Numbered from the stretch's first letter, positions 16,544 to 26,540 are shown. The stretch: 64,000 nt of DNA from Halorubrum amylolyticum (GCF_004114995.1 NZ_SDJP01000002.1:220170-284169), one strand, 5' to 3'. Notes: generated by a model from the sequence alone, not told the origin. A program made the numbers and translations.

Positions 16544-17614
16544 GTGAAACGGATACAGCTCGGTAACACCGTCTTCGAGGGCGAAAACGACGCGTACCTG
16601 CTCGACGGTGAGACGACCGCGCTCGTCGACACCGGCGTCTCGCTCCCGGACGTGCGCGCGGAGTTGGCGGACGGTCTCGCCGAGCACGGGGTCGCCTTCG
16701 CCGACGTGGACGCGATCGCGCTCACCCACTGGCACCCCGACCACGCGGGGCTGGCCGGCGAGATCCAGGCCGCGGGCGACGCCGACGTGTACGTCCACGA
16801 GGCGGACGCCCCGCTGGTCGACGGCAGCGAGGCGCCGCTGTTCCTCGACCGCGACCTCCAGCGCGAGACGTTCGATCGGTGGGGGATGCCCGAGGCCGAT
16901 CGGGAGCGGCTGACCGCGTTCTTCGACGCGGTGAGCGCCGACCTCAGCGGGCGCCCCGCCGACGTGACGGCGTTCGGCGACGGCGACGTGGTCGAGGCTG
17001 GCGGCGTCGCCCTCGAAGCGGTCCATCTGCCGGGCCACACCGCCGGGCTCACGGGGTTCGCGTTCGACCCCCGCGAGGTCCCCGGTCACGAGCCGGTCGG
17101 GCGGACTGGTCGCGATCGCCTGAGCGATCGGACCGCCCCCGCGGAGCTGTTCGCCGGCGACGCCCTCCTCCCGCGGTACACCCCGAACGTCGGCGGCGCA
17201 GACGTGCGGGTCGACGGACCCCTCGCTGCGTACGCCGAGAGCCTCGCGCGGATCGTCGCGCGCGGCTTCGACGCGGCCCACCCCGGCCACCGCGAGCGGA
17301 TCGACGAGCCGAGCCGGCGGGCCGCGACGATCCTCGACCACCACCGGCACCGCACCCGGCGGGTGCTCAGCGTGCTCGCCGACGACGGACCCGCGACCGC
17401 GTGGGAGGTCTCGGCCGCGCTGTTCGGCGAGCTCTCGGAGATCCACGTCCTCCACGGCCCCGGCGAGGCGTTCGCGCACCTCGATCACCTCGCGGACGCC
17501 GGCGTCGTCGAGGCCGACGGAACCGCCTACCGGCTGGTCGAGCCGGAGCCGGACGTCGACGCGCTGTTCCCGACCACCCCGCTCGACGACGCGGTCGACG
17601 GGTCGGAGGGGTAG
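16544..17614 (+). CDS. Metallo-beta-lactamase-fold hydrolase with C-terminal winged-helix-like region
   Basis: A 356-residue protein. LTHWHPDHAGLAGEI is the HxHxDH zinc motif; LPGHTAG, DALLPRY and HPGHRERI provide the later ligands. After the hydrolase domain (about 1-255) there is a C-terminal helical part (about 265-340; RVLSVLADDGPATAWEVSAAL) resembling the winged-helix tail of the LACTB2/glyoxalase-II-like group. Substrate unknown; thioester or nucleic acid cleavage are both seen in relatives. The GTG at 16544 has CAAAAGG about 25 nt upstream. Confidence 0.85.
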   Translation: MKRIQLGNTVFEGENDAYLLDGETTALVDTGVSLPDVRAELADGLAEHGVAFADVDAIALTHWHPDHAGLAGEIQAAGDADVYVHEADAPLVDGSEAPLFLDRDLQRETFDRWGMPEADRERLTAFFDAVSADLSGRPADVTAFGDGDVVEAGGVALEAVHLPGHTAGLTGFAFDPREVPGHEPVGRTGRDRLSDRTAPAELFAGDALLPRYTPNVGGADVRVDGPLAAYAESLARIVARGFDAAHPGHRERIDEPSRRAATILDHHRHRTRRVLSVLADDGPATAWEVSAALFGELSEIHVLHGPGEAFAHLDHLADAGVVEADGTAYRLVEPEPDVDALFPTTPLDDAVDGSEG

Positions 17615-17738
17615 ATCGGGGGCGATCGCCCCACCGCCCCCGAGTCGAGCCGTCGTCCTCGCGTCACCCCACCGCCCCCGAATCGCCCCGCCGTCCTCGC
17701 GCCGAAAGCTATTCCTCCCGGACGGCGTATCCCCGAAC

Positions 17739-18797
17739 GTGAAGCGGGACGCCCTCCTCGCGGTCCTCCTCGCCGGCCTCGCGGTCGTCGCGCTCGGCGC
17801 CGCCGCCGCGACGCTCGACTCGGCCGTCAGCGTCGGCGGTAGCGGCTTCGGCGGCGCCGAGGGCGAGATCCCGAGCGCCGGCGACGGGGCGGGGACCCCC
17901 GGCCTCTCACCGTCGGCGGGAGGAGACCCCACACTCGTGTTACAGCCCCTGTGCTACGACTTCCCCCGCGAGCCGCCGGCGCTGCTGTTGCTCGCCGGGG
18001 TCGCCGCGGGTAGCGCCGCGCTCGCGTACCGGGACACGCGCTCGCCGGTCGCCGCGGTCGCGGTCGCCGCGGCCGTCGGCCTCCCGGTCGGGCTGTTGTG
18101 GTGGGCCGCGGCGGCCTGCGGGTCGACGGGCGAGGGGGCGTTCGACATCGAGTTCGGCATCGTCGGTCGCGCCGACGGGATTTTCCCCGAGGGCGGGGCG
18201 GGCGGGGCGGGCGTCGGCGGCGGCGAGGGCGCGGCCTCGGCGCCGGAGTTCCTGTTCGCGCTCGTCGTGGTCGTCGCCCTCGTCGCGAGCCTCGGGGTGC
18301 TCCTCCTCGCTCGCGGCGACGACGAGGCGGCCCTCGACGACCCCGCGGTCCCGGCCGACGACGCCGAGGAGGCGGAGCCCGACCTCGGCGCCGTCGGTCG
18401 GACCGCCGGCGAGGCGGCCGACCGGATCGAGGAGTCGGACGCCGACAACGAGGTGTACCGCGCGTGGCGCGACATGACGGCCCCCCTCGACGTGGACCGG
18501 CCCGCCTCCTCGACCCCCGCCGAGTTCGCGACCGCCGCGGTCGACGCCGGCGTCGACGAGGGGCCGGTCGCGGATCTCACCGACGTGTTCGAGCGGGTGC
18601 GGTACGGCGGCGAAGACGCCACCGAGGAGCGAGAGCGCCGGGCCGTCGAGGCGCTCCGCCGGATCGAGGAGCGGCACCGAGACGCGAACCGAGGCGGCGG
18701 AACGCGCCGCGAGCCGGGGGACGGGACGCACCGCGAGTCGGGGGACGGAACGCGCCGCGAGCCGGGAGGCGGAGGCGACTCCGGAGGTGCGGACTGA
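17739..18797 (+). CDS. DUF4129 membrane protein
   Basis: A 352-residue protein with an N-terminal signal-anchor helix, two further helices (about 65-125) and one at about 168-190, then a cytoplasmic DUF4129 region (about 215-310; YRAWRDMTAPLDVDRPASSTPAEFA ... is the conserved segment, here split by charged residues). DUF4129 proteins travel with transglutaminase-like, MoxR and DUF58 genes and are thought to act in extracellular protein assembly. The C-terminus is a 24-bp (8-residue) tandem repeat, REPGDGTR-type, at 18699-18770. The gene overlaps the next by one base. Confidence 0.75.
   Translation: MKRDALLAVLLAGLAVVALGAAAATLDSAVSVGGSGFGGAEGEIPSAGDGAGTPGLSPSAGGDPTLVLQPLCYDFPREPPALLLLAGVAAGSAALAYRDTRSPVAAVAVAAAVGLPVGLLWWAAAACGSTGEGAFDIEFGIVGRADGIFPEGGAGGAGVGGGEGAASAPEFLFALVVVVALVASLGVLLLARGDDEAALDDPAVPADDAEEAEPDLGAVGRTAGEAADRIEESDADNEVYRAWRDMTAPLDVDRPASSTPAEFATAAVDAGVDEGPVADLTDVFERVRYGGEDATEERERRAVEALRRIEERHRDANRGGGTRREPGDGTHRESGDGTRREPGGGGDSGGAD
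18699..18770. repeat. 24-bp tandem repeat, three copies, in the DUF4129 C-terminus
   Basis: Three near-identical 24-bp units (18699-18722, 18723-18746, 18747-18770) encode GTRREPGD, GTHRESGD and GTRREPGG just before the stop codon. Confidence 0.85.
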
Positions 18798-19390
18798 TGC
18801 GTCCGATCGCGCTCGTGGGGGTCGCGGCGGTCGCGGTCGGCCTCGTCGCCGCGGTCGACCGCGGGATCGCGGCGGCGCTCGATCCCTCGGCGGCGGTCGT
18901 CACCCTGATCGGCGTGCTCGGCGCCGCACAGGGGGTCCGGTACGCGGGGGGGCGCCGCGGCCGCGACCGACGGGCGGCGGACCCAGGCGATCCGGAGCGC
19001 CGGGTGCCCGCGACCGTGCCGGGGACCGCTCTCGACGACCGGATCGCTCGGGCCGTCACCTCGTCCCGCCGCGGTCACTCCTCTCGTCGGGAGCTCCGGG
19101 ACCGGGTGCGGTCGGTCGTGGTCGCGGCCGTCGAGCGGGACCGGAACTGCGCCGCGGCCGCGGCCGCGACGGCGGTCGACGCGGGGTCGTGGACCGACGG
19201 CCCGACCGCGGCCGCGTTCCTCGCGAGCGGGGAGCCGTACCCCCTCCGCGTCCGCCTCCGGGCCGCCGTCAGGGGGCGCCCTCGCTACGTGTACGGTCTC
19301 CGCGCCGCGCTCGACGCGATCGAGCGGCTCGAAGCGAACGGGTCCGCGGACGCCGAGGCGGGAGACGCCCCCGCGGAGGGCCGGCGGTGA
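18797..19390 (+). CDS. DUF7269-like protein of the DUF4129/DUF58 operon
   Basis: A 197-residue protein with two short N-terminal hydrophobic helices (about 5-22 and 30-47), then a basic, Ala/Arg-rich soluble part. I do not recognise a catalytic motif. Its place between DUF4129 and DUF58 matches the haloarchaeal DUF7269 family (name from memory). Start and stop overlap both neighbours, so the four-gene block 17739-21266 is clearly one translationally coupled operon. Confidence 0.65.
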   Translation: MRPIALVGVAAVAVGLVAAVDRGIAAALDPSAAVVTLIGVLGAAQGVRYAGGRRGRDRRAADPGDPERRVPATVPGTALDDRIARAVTSSRRGHSSRRELRDRVRSVVVAAVERDRNCAAAAAATAVDAGSWTDGPTAAAFLASGEPYPLRVRLRAAVRGRPRYVYGLRAALDAIERLEANGSADAEAGDAPAEGRR

Positions 19391-20706
19391 GCGAGCCCGG
19401 CGACGGTTCGGCGGCGGACGCCCCCACCGAGCGCACGTCCCTCCGGGAGATCGAGACGGGCCGCTGGGACGGGATCGCCGGCGTCGCCCTCGCGCTCGTC
19501 GGCGCGGGCGTCGTCGCCCGGCAGCCGGGGCTCGTGCTCGTCGGCGCCGTCGGGATCGGGTACGCCGTCCACGCCCGGATCGGCGAGGCGCGCGAGGCGA
19601 CGGTCGAGATCGACCGGACCGTGAGCGACGACGCCCCGGCGCCCGGCGACGAGGTCGTCGTCACGGTCCGCGCGCGCAACGTCGGCGACGCCTCTCTGCC
19701 GGACCTCAGGCTCGTCGACGGGGTGCCGCCCGGGCTGGAGGTCGTCGACGGGCCGGCGCGGGCGGCGACCGCGCTGCGTCCCGGCGCGACGGCGACCTTC
19801 GAGTACGCCGTCCGGGCGAGCCGCGGGGAACACGAGTGGGAGCCGGCGCGGGCGATCACGCGGGACGCGGCCGGGTCGCGGGAGCGCACGACCGAGCTCG
19901 CGACCCCGACCCGGATCGCCTGTACCCCGGAGCTATCGGCCGGCGGGGACCTTCCGCTCCGGGGGCTAACGACGGTATACCACGGCCGCGTTCCGACCGA
20001 CATCGGCGGGGCCGGCGTCGAGTTCCACGCCACCCGGGAGTACCGCCGCGGCGATCCCACCAAGCGGATCGACTGGAACCGGCGGGCGCGGACCGGAGAG
20101 CTGGCGACGCTCGAGCTCCGCGAGGAGCGCGCCGCGACCGTCGTGCTCCTGATCGACGCCCGCGAGTCGGCGTACGCCGCGAGCGAGCCCGACGCCGACA
20201 CCGCCGTGGAGGCGAGCGTCGAGGCGGCCGGGCAGGCGTTCTCCGCGCTGCTCGACGGGGGGGACCGGGTCGGGATCGCGGCGCTCGGTCCGCGGGACTG
20301 CTGGCTCTCCCCCGGTGCAGGCACGGCGCACGCGGCCCGCGGCCGCGAGACCCTCGGGACCGACCCCGCGCTGGCGCCGACGCCGAGCGAGGGACGATTC
20401 TACCGGGCGCTGTGGCTCCGGCGGTTCCGCCGGCGGCTCCCGGCCGACGCGCAGGTGCTCTTCTTCACCCCCCTCGTCGACGACGAGGCGGCGTCGCTCG
20501 CGCGCCGGATCGACGCGCACGGGCACCTCGTGACGGTGCTCTCCCCGGACGTGACCGCCGCCGACACGCCCGGCAGGCGGCTGGTCGCGTTCGAACGCCG
20601 CGAGCGCCTCCGCGAGCTGCGCTCGGCGGGGATACGGGCGGTCGAGTGGGGCGGCCGGTCGTTCCCCGTCGCGGTCGCGCGGGCCACCGGGAGGTGGTCG
20701 CGGTGA
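19387..20706 (+). CDS. DUF58 domain protein (von Willebrand-A-like)
   Basis: A 439-residue protein with two N-terminal membrane helices (about 28-65), a beta-rich CARF/COG1721-type extracellular-like domain with repeated SLPDLRLVDGVPPGLEVV, then the DUF58 motif EYRRGDPTKRIDWNRRARTG and a vWA-like domain beginning VVLLIDARES (a MIDAS-like DxxxS). DUF58 proteins pair with MoxR AAA+ ATPases to assemble or activate protein complexes at the membrane. No MoxR gene follows here, which is unusual for this operon type. GTG start overlapping the previous stop. Confidence 0.88.
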   Translation: MSEPGDGSAADAPTERTSLREIETGRWDGIAGVALALVGAGVVARQPGLVLVGAVGIGYAVHARIGEAREATVEIDRTVSDDAPAPGDEVVVTVRARNVGDASLPDLRLVDGVPPGLEVVDGPARAATALRPGATATFEYAVRASRGEHEWEPARAITRDAAGSRERTTELATPTRIACTPELSAGGDLPLRGLTTVYHGRVPTDIGGAGVEFHATREYRRGDPTKRIDWNRRARTGELATLELREERAATVVLLIDARESAYAASEPDADTAVEASVEAAGQAFSALLDGGDRVGIAALGPRDCWLSPGAGTAHAARGRETLGTDPALAPTPSEGRFYRALWLRRFRRRLPADAQVLFFTPLVDDEAASLARRIDAHGHLVTVLSPDVTAADTPGRRLVAFERRERLRELRSAGIRAVEWGGRSFPVAVARATGRWSR

Positions 20707-21266
20707 GCCGGCGGGGGGCGGCCGACGACGACGCGGACCCCGGCGTTCGGGGCGCCTCTGACGCGGCTGACGACCGCGAACGCGACGCCCGTTCCCCGAC
20801 GAGCGCGGTCGCCGCGAGCCTCGTCGCCGGCGCAGTCGCGGCGCTGTCCGCGTTCCTCGCCGCCCCGATGGGCGGAGCGCTCGTCGGCCTCGCGACGCTC
20901 GGCCTCCTCTTCGGGTCGCTCCGGCGGTCCCCCCGAACCCTCTCGTGGGCGGCCGCGATCGGCGCGGGCGGGATCGCGGTTGCGGGGTACCTCCGCGGGG
21001 CGGTCGAGCCCCTGCTGGCGGCCGGGGTCGCGCTCGCGCTCGCGTGGGACCTCGCGGACCACGGGATCGCCGTCGGCGAGCAGGTAGGTCGCGAGGCGCG
21101 GACCCGCCGCAACGTCGCCGTCCACGCCGGCACGTCCCTGCTCGCGGGCGGGCTCTCGGTCGCGGTCGTCTACGGGGTCTACCTCGCGGCCGCGGGGAAC
21201 CAGCCGGTCGCCGCGCTCGCGCTGCTCCTGTTCGGCGCGGTGGCGCTGGCGTCCGCGGTGCGGTGA
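20703..21266 (+). CDS. DUF7519-like membrane protein of the DUF58 operon
   Basis: A 187-residue protein with about five hydrophobic helices after a charged N-terminus of ~33 residues (VSRRGAADDDADPGVRGASD). It resembles the membrane protein that closes this haloarchaeal operon (DUF7519 type; from memory). The GTG start overlaps the DUF58 stop. No motif suggests an enzyme; it may be a membrane scaffold for the module. Confidence 0.65.
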   Translation: MSRRGAADDDADPGVRGASDAADDRERDARSPTSAVAASLVAGAVAALSAFLAAPMGGALVGLATLGLLFGSLRRSPRTLSWAAAIGAGGIAVAGYLRGAVEPLLAAGVALALAWDLADHGIAVGEQVGREARTRRNVAVHAGTSLLAGGLSVAVVYGVYLAAAGNQPVAALALLLFGAVALASAVR

Positions 21267-21360
21267 CAGCCGCCTCGCGCGCACCGCCCGCGCGATCAAC
21301 TAGCAGTAGCACGATCACTCCGCTCCGCCTCCCACGACCGCTCCGCCGCCGATCGGGGGT

Positions 21361-21369
21361 CCTTTTGTA
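21361..21369 (+). promoter_or_regulatory. TATA-like box placed for a leader ORF before kdgK
   Basis: CCTTTTGTA lies 30 nt before the ATG at 21391, but about 77 nt before the kinase start. This suggests that transcription begins at the small ORF, not at kdgK. Confidence 0.45.
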
Positions 21370-21390
21370 CTCCCTCGCCGACGCTTCGGT

Positions 21391-21441
21391 ATGCACACCG
21401 AAGCGACCGCGGCGATCGCGCCGACGGGGTGGTCGGCGTGA
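21391..21441 (+). CDS. Candidate 16-residue leader peptide coupled to KDG kinase
   Basis: ATG at 21391 opens a 16-codon frame encoding [16 protein letters not shown] and ends in TGA whose first two bases are the last two of the kdgK GTG (GTGA at 21438-21441). A TATA-like box is exactly 30 nt upstream of this ATG. The arrangement is what one expects for a leaderless leader peptide that couples translation to the kinase. There is no family to compare with, so this is an inference from spacing. Confidence 0.4.
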   Translation: MHTEATAAIAPTGWSA

Positions 21442-22394
21442 CGGATCTGGTGACGTTCGGCGAGACGATGCTTCGGCTCTCGCCGCCGCGCGGCGAGCGG
21501 CTGGAGACCACGCGGACGCTCGGCGTACAGGCGGGCGGCGCGGAGAGCAACGTGGCGGTCGGCGCCGCCCGGCTCGGCGCCGACGCCGTCTGGCTCTCGA
21601 AGCTCCCGGACTCGCCGCTCGGCCGTCGGATCGTCGGCGAGCTCCGGAGCCACGGCGTCCGGACGGGAGTGGCGTGGGCCGACCCCGAGACGAGCCGGCT
21701 GGGCACGTACTACCTCGAACACGGCGGGGAGCCGCGCGGGACGAACGTGATCTACGACCGCGCCGACGCCGCGATCACGACGGTCACGCCCGCGGAGCTG
21801 CCGACCGAGGCGCTGGAGTCGGCCGAGCGCTTCCACACGACCGGGATCACGCCCGCGCTCTCGGACCGGGCGGCGGAGACGACGACGGCCCTGCTCCGCG
21901 CCGCGGGCGAGGCCGGCGCGACGCGCTCGTTCGACCTCAACTACCGGGCGAAGCTCTGGGACCCCGAAACCGCCCGCGCCGCCTACGAGGACCTCTTCGA
22001 GCACGTCGACACCCTGTTCGTCCCCCGACGGGACGCCCGCGAGGTGCTGGGCCGCGAGGGCGACGCGGTCGAGATCGCCCACGGGCTCGCGTCCGCGTTC
22101 GGCTTCGAGACGGTGGTCGTCACCCGCGGCACGGAGGGCGCGGTCGCGCTCCGAGACGGCGCGGTCCACGAGCAGGGGGTCTTCGAGGCCGACACCTTCG
22201 ACGCGATCGGCACCGGCGACGCGTTCGTCGCCGGGTACCTCGCGAAGCGCCTCGACGGCGGCGACCTCGCCGACGCGCTGGAGTGGGCCGCCGCGACCGC
22301 CGCCCTGAAGCGCACCGTCGACGGCGACCTCGCGGTGGTCACGCCGGACGACGTCGCCGGCGTCGTCGGCGGCGCGGGCGGTATCGACCGGTAG
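21438..22394 (+). CDS. kdgK: 2-keto-3-deoxygluconate kinase, PfkB family
   Basis: A 318-residue ribokinase-fold kinase. [20 protein letters not shown] at the start is close to haloarchaeal KDG kinases; [15 protein letters not shown] holds the PfkB catalytic base and anion hole. It phosphorylates 2-keto-3-deoxygluconate to KDPG in the semiphosphorylative Entner-Doudoroff pathway. A DapA-family aldolase lies 3 kb downstream on the other strand, and pyruvate kinase and TIM are elsewhere in the window. The GTG at 21438 overlaps the stop of the leader ORF; a GTG at 21429 is possible. Confidence 0.88.
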   Translation: MTDLVTFGETMLRLSPPRGERLETTRTLGVQAGGAESNVAVGAARLGADAVWLSKLPDSPLGRRIVGELRSHGVRTGVAWADPETSRLGTYYLEHGGEPRGTNVIYDRADAAITTVTPAELPTEALESAERFHTTGITPALSDRAAETTTALLRAAGEAGATRSFDLNYRAKLWDPETARAAYEDLFEHVDTLFVPRRDAREVLGREGDAVEIAHGLASAFGFETVVVTRGTEGAVALRDGAVHEQGVFEADTFDAIGTGDAFVAGYLAKRLDGGDLADALEWAAATAALKRTVDGDLAVVTPDDVAGVVGGAGGIDR

Positions 22395-22458
22395 CGACGC
22401 GGGGGGCTCAGCCGGCGGGACGCAGAAGGTTGAAACGCGCCGCCGGTCACGGACGCGT

Positions 22459-22929
22459 ATGGACGCGGACAGCCGGATCGCCGCCGTCGAGGAGGTCCCC
22501 GAGGACAGCACGCTGCTCGTGACGCTGCGGCCGGTCGACGCCGACGCGGTCGACGACGGCGAGGGCGACGTGGGCGAGGCCGAGGACGGGACGCCGGAGG
22601 CCGAAGCGATCCTCACGCGGGCGGCCGGCGAGGTGCGCGCGTTCCGCAACTCCTGCCAGCACTGGACCGACGTGCGCCTCGACAAGGACGACGGTGCGTT
22701 CGTCCGCAACGGGGAGGTGTTCTGCCAGAAGCACGGCGCCACCTTCGAGGCCGACGGCGGCTACTGCAACTTCGGCCCCTGCGAGGGGGCCGTCTTGGAA
22801 TCGGTCGACGTGACCGTCGACGGCGACGCGGTGTACCTCTCCGACGACGCCTACGAGTTCGTCCGGCTCGGCCACGCGACCCGCGACGACGACGCCGGCG
22901 ACTCGCGGATCGACTTCACCGGGAACTGA
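22459..22929 (+). CDS. Rieske [2Fe-2S] protein, soluble
   Basis: A 156-residue cytoplasmic-type Rieske protein. The first ligand pair in the usual C-x-H order is represented by CQHWTDVRLD and the second by CQKHGATFEADGG, so the two Cys and two His are plausible ligands; the first pair reads C-Q-H and the second C-Q-K-H, both within normal variation. No membrane anchor or Tat signal is present, so it more resembles a ferredoxin component or the Rieske protein of small oxygenases than a bc-complex subunit. Stands alone after kdgK. Confidence 0.85.
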   Translation: MDADSRIAAVEEVPEDSTLLVTLRPVDADAVDDGEGDVGEAEDGTPEAEAILTRAAGEVRAFRNSCQHWTDVRLDKDDGAFVRNGEVFCQKHGATFEADGGYCNFGPCEGAVLESVDVTVDGDAVYLSDDAYEFVRLGHATRDDDAGDSRIDFTGN

Positions 22930-23043
22930 GTCGAGGGCGGAGCGACCGAGACCGGACCGAGACCGACCGGAGCCGCCCCCGGAGACGACAGCGGCTCCTT
23001 GTGCAACGCCGGCGCATTTATGCGGGGCGGACGAACGACGCGT

Positions 23044-24111
23044 ATGAGCGATTCGAAGCCCTCCAGACGCCGTGTGCTCGTCGGCGGCCTCGCCGCGGCG
23101 GCGGGCGCGCTCGCCGGCTGTCTCGACGGGTCAGTGACGGGCGGCGCCGCGAACGACGACGGCGACGAGCGCGTTCTGTCTCTCACCCTCAGCGACGCGG
23201 GAGAGACGCTCCGGGACAACGCCGTCGTCGACCCCGCGGAGACCGATCCGAGGTGGGACGACGGGGCGTTCGCGGCCGTCCGGAACGGCGAGATGCACAC
23301 CATCCAGTACCGGACGCCGTTCTTCTCGACGGAGGACGATCCGACCTACGCCCTCCACGGGGGGACGTACTACCGGTTGAGTTCCGTCGTCGTCGACGAG
23401 GCGGAGGCGACCCGTCCCGTGCTCCGGCTGTTTGAGGCCGACGGGGGCGACGCCGATGACGGAGCCGGCGCCGGTAACGGAGCCGGCGATGGTGGCGGAG
23501 CCGACGATGGTGGCGGAGCCGACGCCGTCGAACACTCGGCGCTCCCCGAAGGCGACCGCCGCGCCGTCGAGATCGCCCACTTCGCGGCGCGGGCGCGAGG
23601 CAACGTCGGGGGGATGCCGGTCGGACTGGTGGAGCGCGGCGGCTACGTCTACCGAGACGAGGACGCGCTCGACGCGAGCGCGCTGCTCGACGACGACGGA
23701 CCGAACCGCGTCACGTACCGCGACACCGTCTATCGGGTCGATATCTCCCGCGAGCGGTTTAACGAACCCGTGTACCGCGCCACCGGCGAACCGGTCTCGG
23801 AGTCGCCCGAGGAGATGGAGGCGATCCTCCGAGCGCGGACTGTCGGCGCGCGGATCGACGACGACGACGACCTCTCGACCGACGCCCGGCGGGTGATCGA
23901 GGCCGCCAGACACGGCGGGTACGAGGAGTCGCACCCGTACTCGGACGGGTACGCGGAACTGCTCCGGGCGTTTCACGAGCGCCCGTACCTCGACGGCAAC
24001 GTTCGGAAGGACGGAGGCTGGACCGAGTCGGGGTCGGAGCGAATCCGCTACGAGGACCGGTATTACGACTACCGACTCCGGTTCACGTCGGCCGATACTG
24101 GGGCGCCCTGA
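23044..24111 (+). CDS. Tat lipoprotein of unknown function
   Basis: A 355-residue exported protein. SKPSRRRVLVGGLAAAAG is a Tat signal; the lipobox LAGC follows at about residue 25. The mature part has two similar-looking segments (YRTPFFSTEDD ... YALHGGTYYRLSSVVVDEA and VTYRDTVYRVDISRERFNEPVYRA), perhaps a repeat of small beta domains, separated by a Gly/Ala/Asp linker with short repeats (about 148-170; GGGADDGGGAD). I do not recognise a family. A TATA-like CATTTATG ~30 nt upstream supports the start. Confidence 0.75.
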   Translation: MSDSKPSRRRVLVGGLAAAAGALAGCLDGSVTGGAANDDGDERVLSLTLSDAGETLRDNAVVDPAETDPRWDDGAFAAVRNGEMHTIQYRTPFFSTEDDPTYALHGGTYYRLSSVVVDEAEATRPVLRLFEADGGDADDGAGAGNGAGDGGGADDGGGADAVEHSALPEGDRRAVEIAHFAARARGNVGGMPVGLVERGGYVYRDEDALDASALLDDDGPNRVTYRDTVYRVDISRERFNEPVYRATGEPVSESPEEMEAILRARTVGARIDDDDDLSTDARRVIEAARHGGYEESHPYSDGYAELLRAFHERPYLDGNVRKDGGWTESGSERIRYEDRYYDYRLRFTSADTGAP

Positions 24112-24119
24112 CGAGGCGA

Positions 24120-24557
24120 TCAGAACCGCGTCCGGCCGCTCGCGCCGTCCCGCCCCAGCGCCTTCTTCAGGAAGCTCATCCAGCGCTTCCGGTCGGCCGC
24201 CTCCTGCCGCTTCGCCTCCGTCTCCGGGTCGGGCGCGTCGAGCCCCTCCAGGGCGTCGAGCGCGCGGTCGATCCCGATGATCGACGCCGCCAGCTCCTCG
24301 CCGCGGTCGTAGCTCACCTCGTTCTCCTCGATGGGTTCGAGCCGCGCTAGGCGCTCGCGCCGGAGGTTCCGCTTCGCCCGCTCGACCCGGTCGCGCTCGC
24401 CGGGCGGGACCGTGTCGCGGCGCTTGATCTCGAAGACGAACGACTGCAGTTCGATCGGCTCCCCCTGGATCTCGATCGCCTCGGGGATCGCCGCGCCCAC
24501 CGTCGCCGCCTCGCGGTTGACGCGTTCGAGGAGCCCCTTCCGCTCGTACTCCTTCAC
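24120..24557 (-). CDS. DUF5788-like protein
   Basis: A 145-residue basic-acidic helical protein beginning VKEYERKGLLERVNREA with a GTG start. It has two predicted long helices (PPGERDRVERAKRNLRRERLA, and EELAASIIGIDRALDALE) and a basic C-terminus (KRWMSFLKKALGRDGASGR). It matches my memory of the haloarchaeal DUF5788 family, function unknown. It is convergent with the lipoprotein and divergent from the cysteine-cluster gene. The longer open frame upstream is the reverse of that neighbour and is not used. Confidence 0.65.
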   Translation of the reverse strand: MKEYERKGLLERVNREAATVGAAIPEAIEIQGEPIELQSFVFEIKRRDTVPPGERDRVERAKRNLRRERLARLEPIEENEVSYDRGEELAASIIGIDRALDALEGLDAPDPETEAKRQEAADRKRWMSFLKKALGRDGASGRTRF

Positions 24558-24686
24558 GCCCGGTCGGTAGGAGGCGGTCGCACTTCGCTCCTTCGCCCGG
24601 CGCGTCCGGATGTGACCCCGCGCACCGCCGACACGGTGCGGCTCGCGAAGGGACGGGGTTAACTCGGCCGCGACGCAAGCGATCCC

Positions 24687-25517
<831 letters not shown>

Positions 25518-25541
25518 GCGCGAGAGCGCGCCCGACGGGTT

Positions 25542-26447
25542 TCAAACGACCTCCAGCGCCGCGTCGACGTCCGCGGCGATCGCCTCGCGCCCCGCCGCGT
25601 CGGGGAGCGTGAGCGGCGGCCGGACCCGGGGGTCGGGGATAAAGCCGCGGTGGGCCGCCGCGACCTTCGCGGCGGGCGCGAAGCCGTGCTCGGCGCACCG
25701 GGCGAACAGCGGGGCGATCGCCTCCCGGTGGAGCGCCAGCGCGCGGTCGTCGTCGCCGGCGCGGAGCGCCTCGCCGAGCGCGACGAACGCCTCGGGGATC
25801 ACCTGCGAGAGCGCGTTGATCCCGCCGTCGACGCCGAGCGACGCGGTCGGGTAGAGCTGGGCATCGACCCCTTGGAAGACGGTGAAGGAGTCGGGCGTCC
25901 GGCGGAGGGCGGCGTCGAGCCCGGAGAGGTCGCCGGACGTGTCCTTCAGCCCGACCACCGACTCGCGTCCGGCGAGGTCGGCGACGACGCCGGGGCCGAT
26001 CGGCTCTCCGACCGTCGACGGGATGTCGTACAGGTAGATCGGGAGGGGGGAGTCGTCGGCGACCCGCTCGAAGAAGGCCCGCTGGCCGTCGGGACCCGTC
26101 GAGGTGTGGTAGTAGGGGAGCGTGACGAGCCCCGCGTCGGCGCCCGCCTCGTCGGCGAACCGGAGCCGGTCTCGCGCGCCCGAGACCGTCGTGTCCGCCG
26201 CGCCGGCGATCACGGGCACGCGGCCGTCGGCCGCCTCGACGACGGTCTCGATCACCGTCCGTCGCTCCCCGTCGGTGAGGCTGGCGAACTCCCCGGTCGT
26301 CCCGCAGGGAACGACCCCGTCGAGACCGGCGTCGACGAGCGTCTCGACGTGGTTCGCGAGCGCGTCGCTGTCGACGCCGCCGTCGGCGTCGAACGGCGTC
26401 ACGATCGGGGACGAAACGGCACCGTACTGGAACGCCGGACCCTTCAT
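25542..26447 (-). CDS. DapA-family aldolase, probably KDG/KDPG aldolase
   Basis: A 301-residue (beta/alpha)8 aldolase. CGTTGEFASLTDGER is the pyruvate-binding loop, and VGLKDTSGDLSGL carries the Schiff-base Lys. The catalytic Tyr is in LPIYLYDIPSTVG. It is clearly distinct from the true DapA in this window (55671-56669), which has GSTGES and GYKAASGD. The 2-keto-3-deoxy aldolases of haloarchaeal sugar catabolism belong to this branch, and a KDG kinase gene lies 3 kb away, so KDPG (or KDG) aldolase is the best guess. Other DapA-like lyases cannot be excluded. Confidence 0.75.
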   Translation of the reverse strand: MKGPAFQYGAVSSPIVTPFDADGGVDSDALANHVETLVDAGLDGVVPCGTTGEFASLTDGERRTVIETVVEAADGRVPVIAGAADTTVSGARDRLRFADEAGADAGLVTLPYYHTSTGPDGQRAFFERVADDSPLPIYLYDIPSTVGEPIGPGVVADLAGRESVVGLKDTSGDLSGLDAALRRTPDSFTVFQGVDAQLYPTASLGVDGGINALSQVIPEAFVALGEALRAGDDDRALALHREAIAPLFARCAEHGFAPAAKVAAAHRGFIPDPRVRPPLTLPDAAGREAIAADVDAALEVV

Positions 26448-26540
26448 GCGCGCCGGTTCGGGAGGCCGCGAGAAAGACTTTGGTCCCGTGGCGGGGGTTG
26501 CCGGAAGCGGGAGCGCCGCGGAGCGAGAAGAGCGGAAGGG

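Noticed and set aside
25542..26447. A second true dapA (lysine pathway)
   Set aside because: The pyruvate-binding and Schiff-base segments differ from the DapA in the dap cluster and the context points to sugar acid catabolism.
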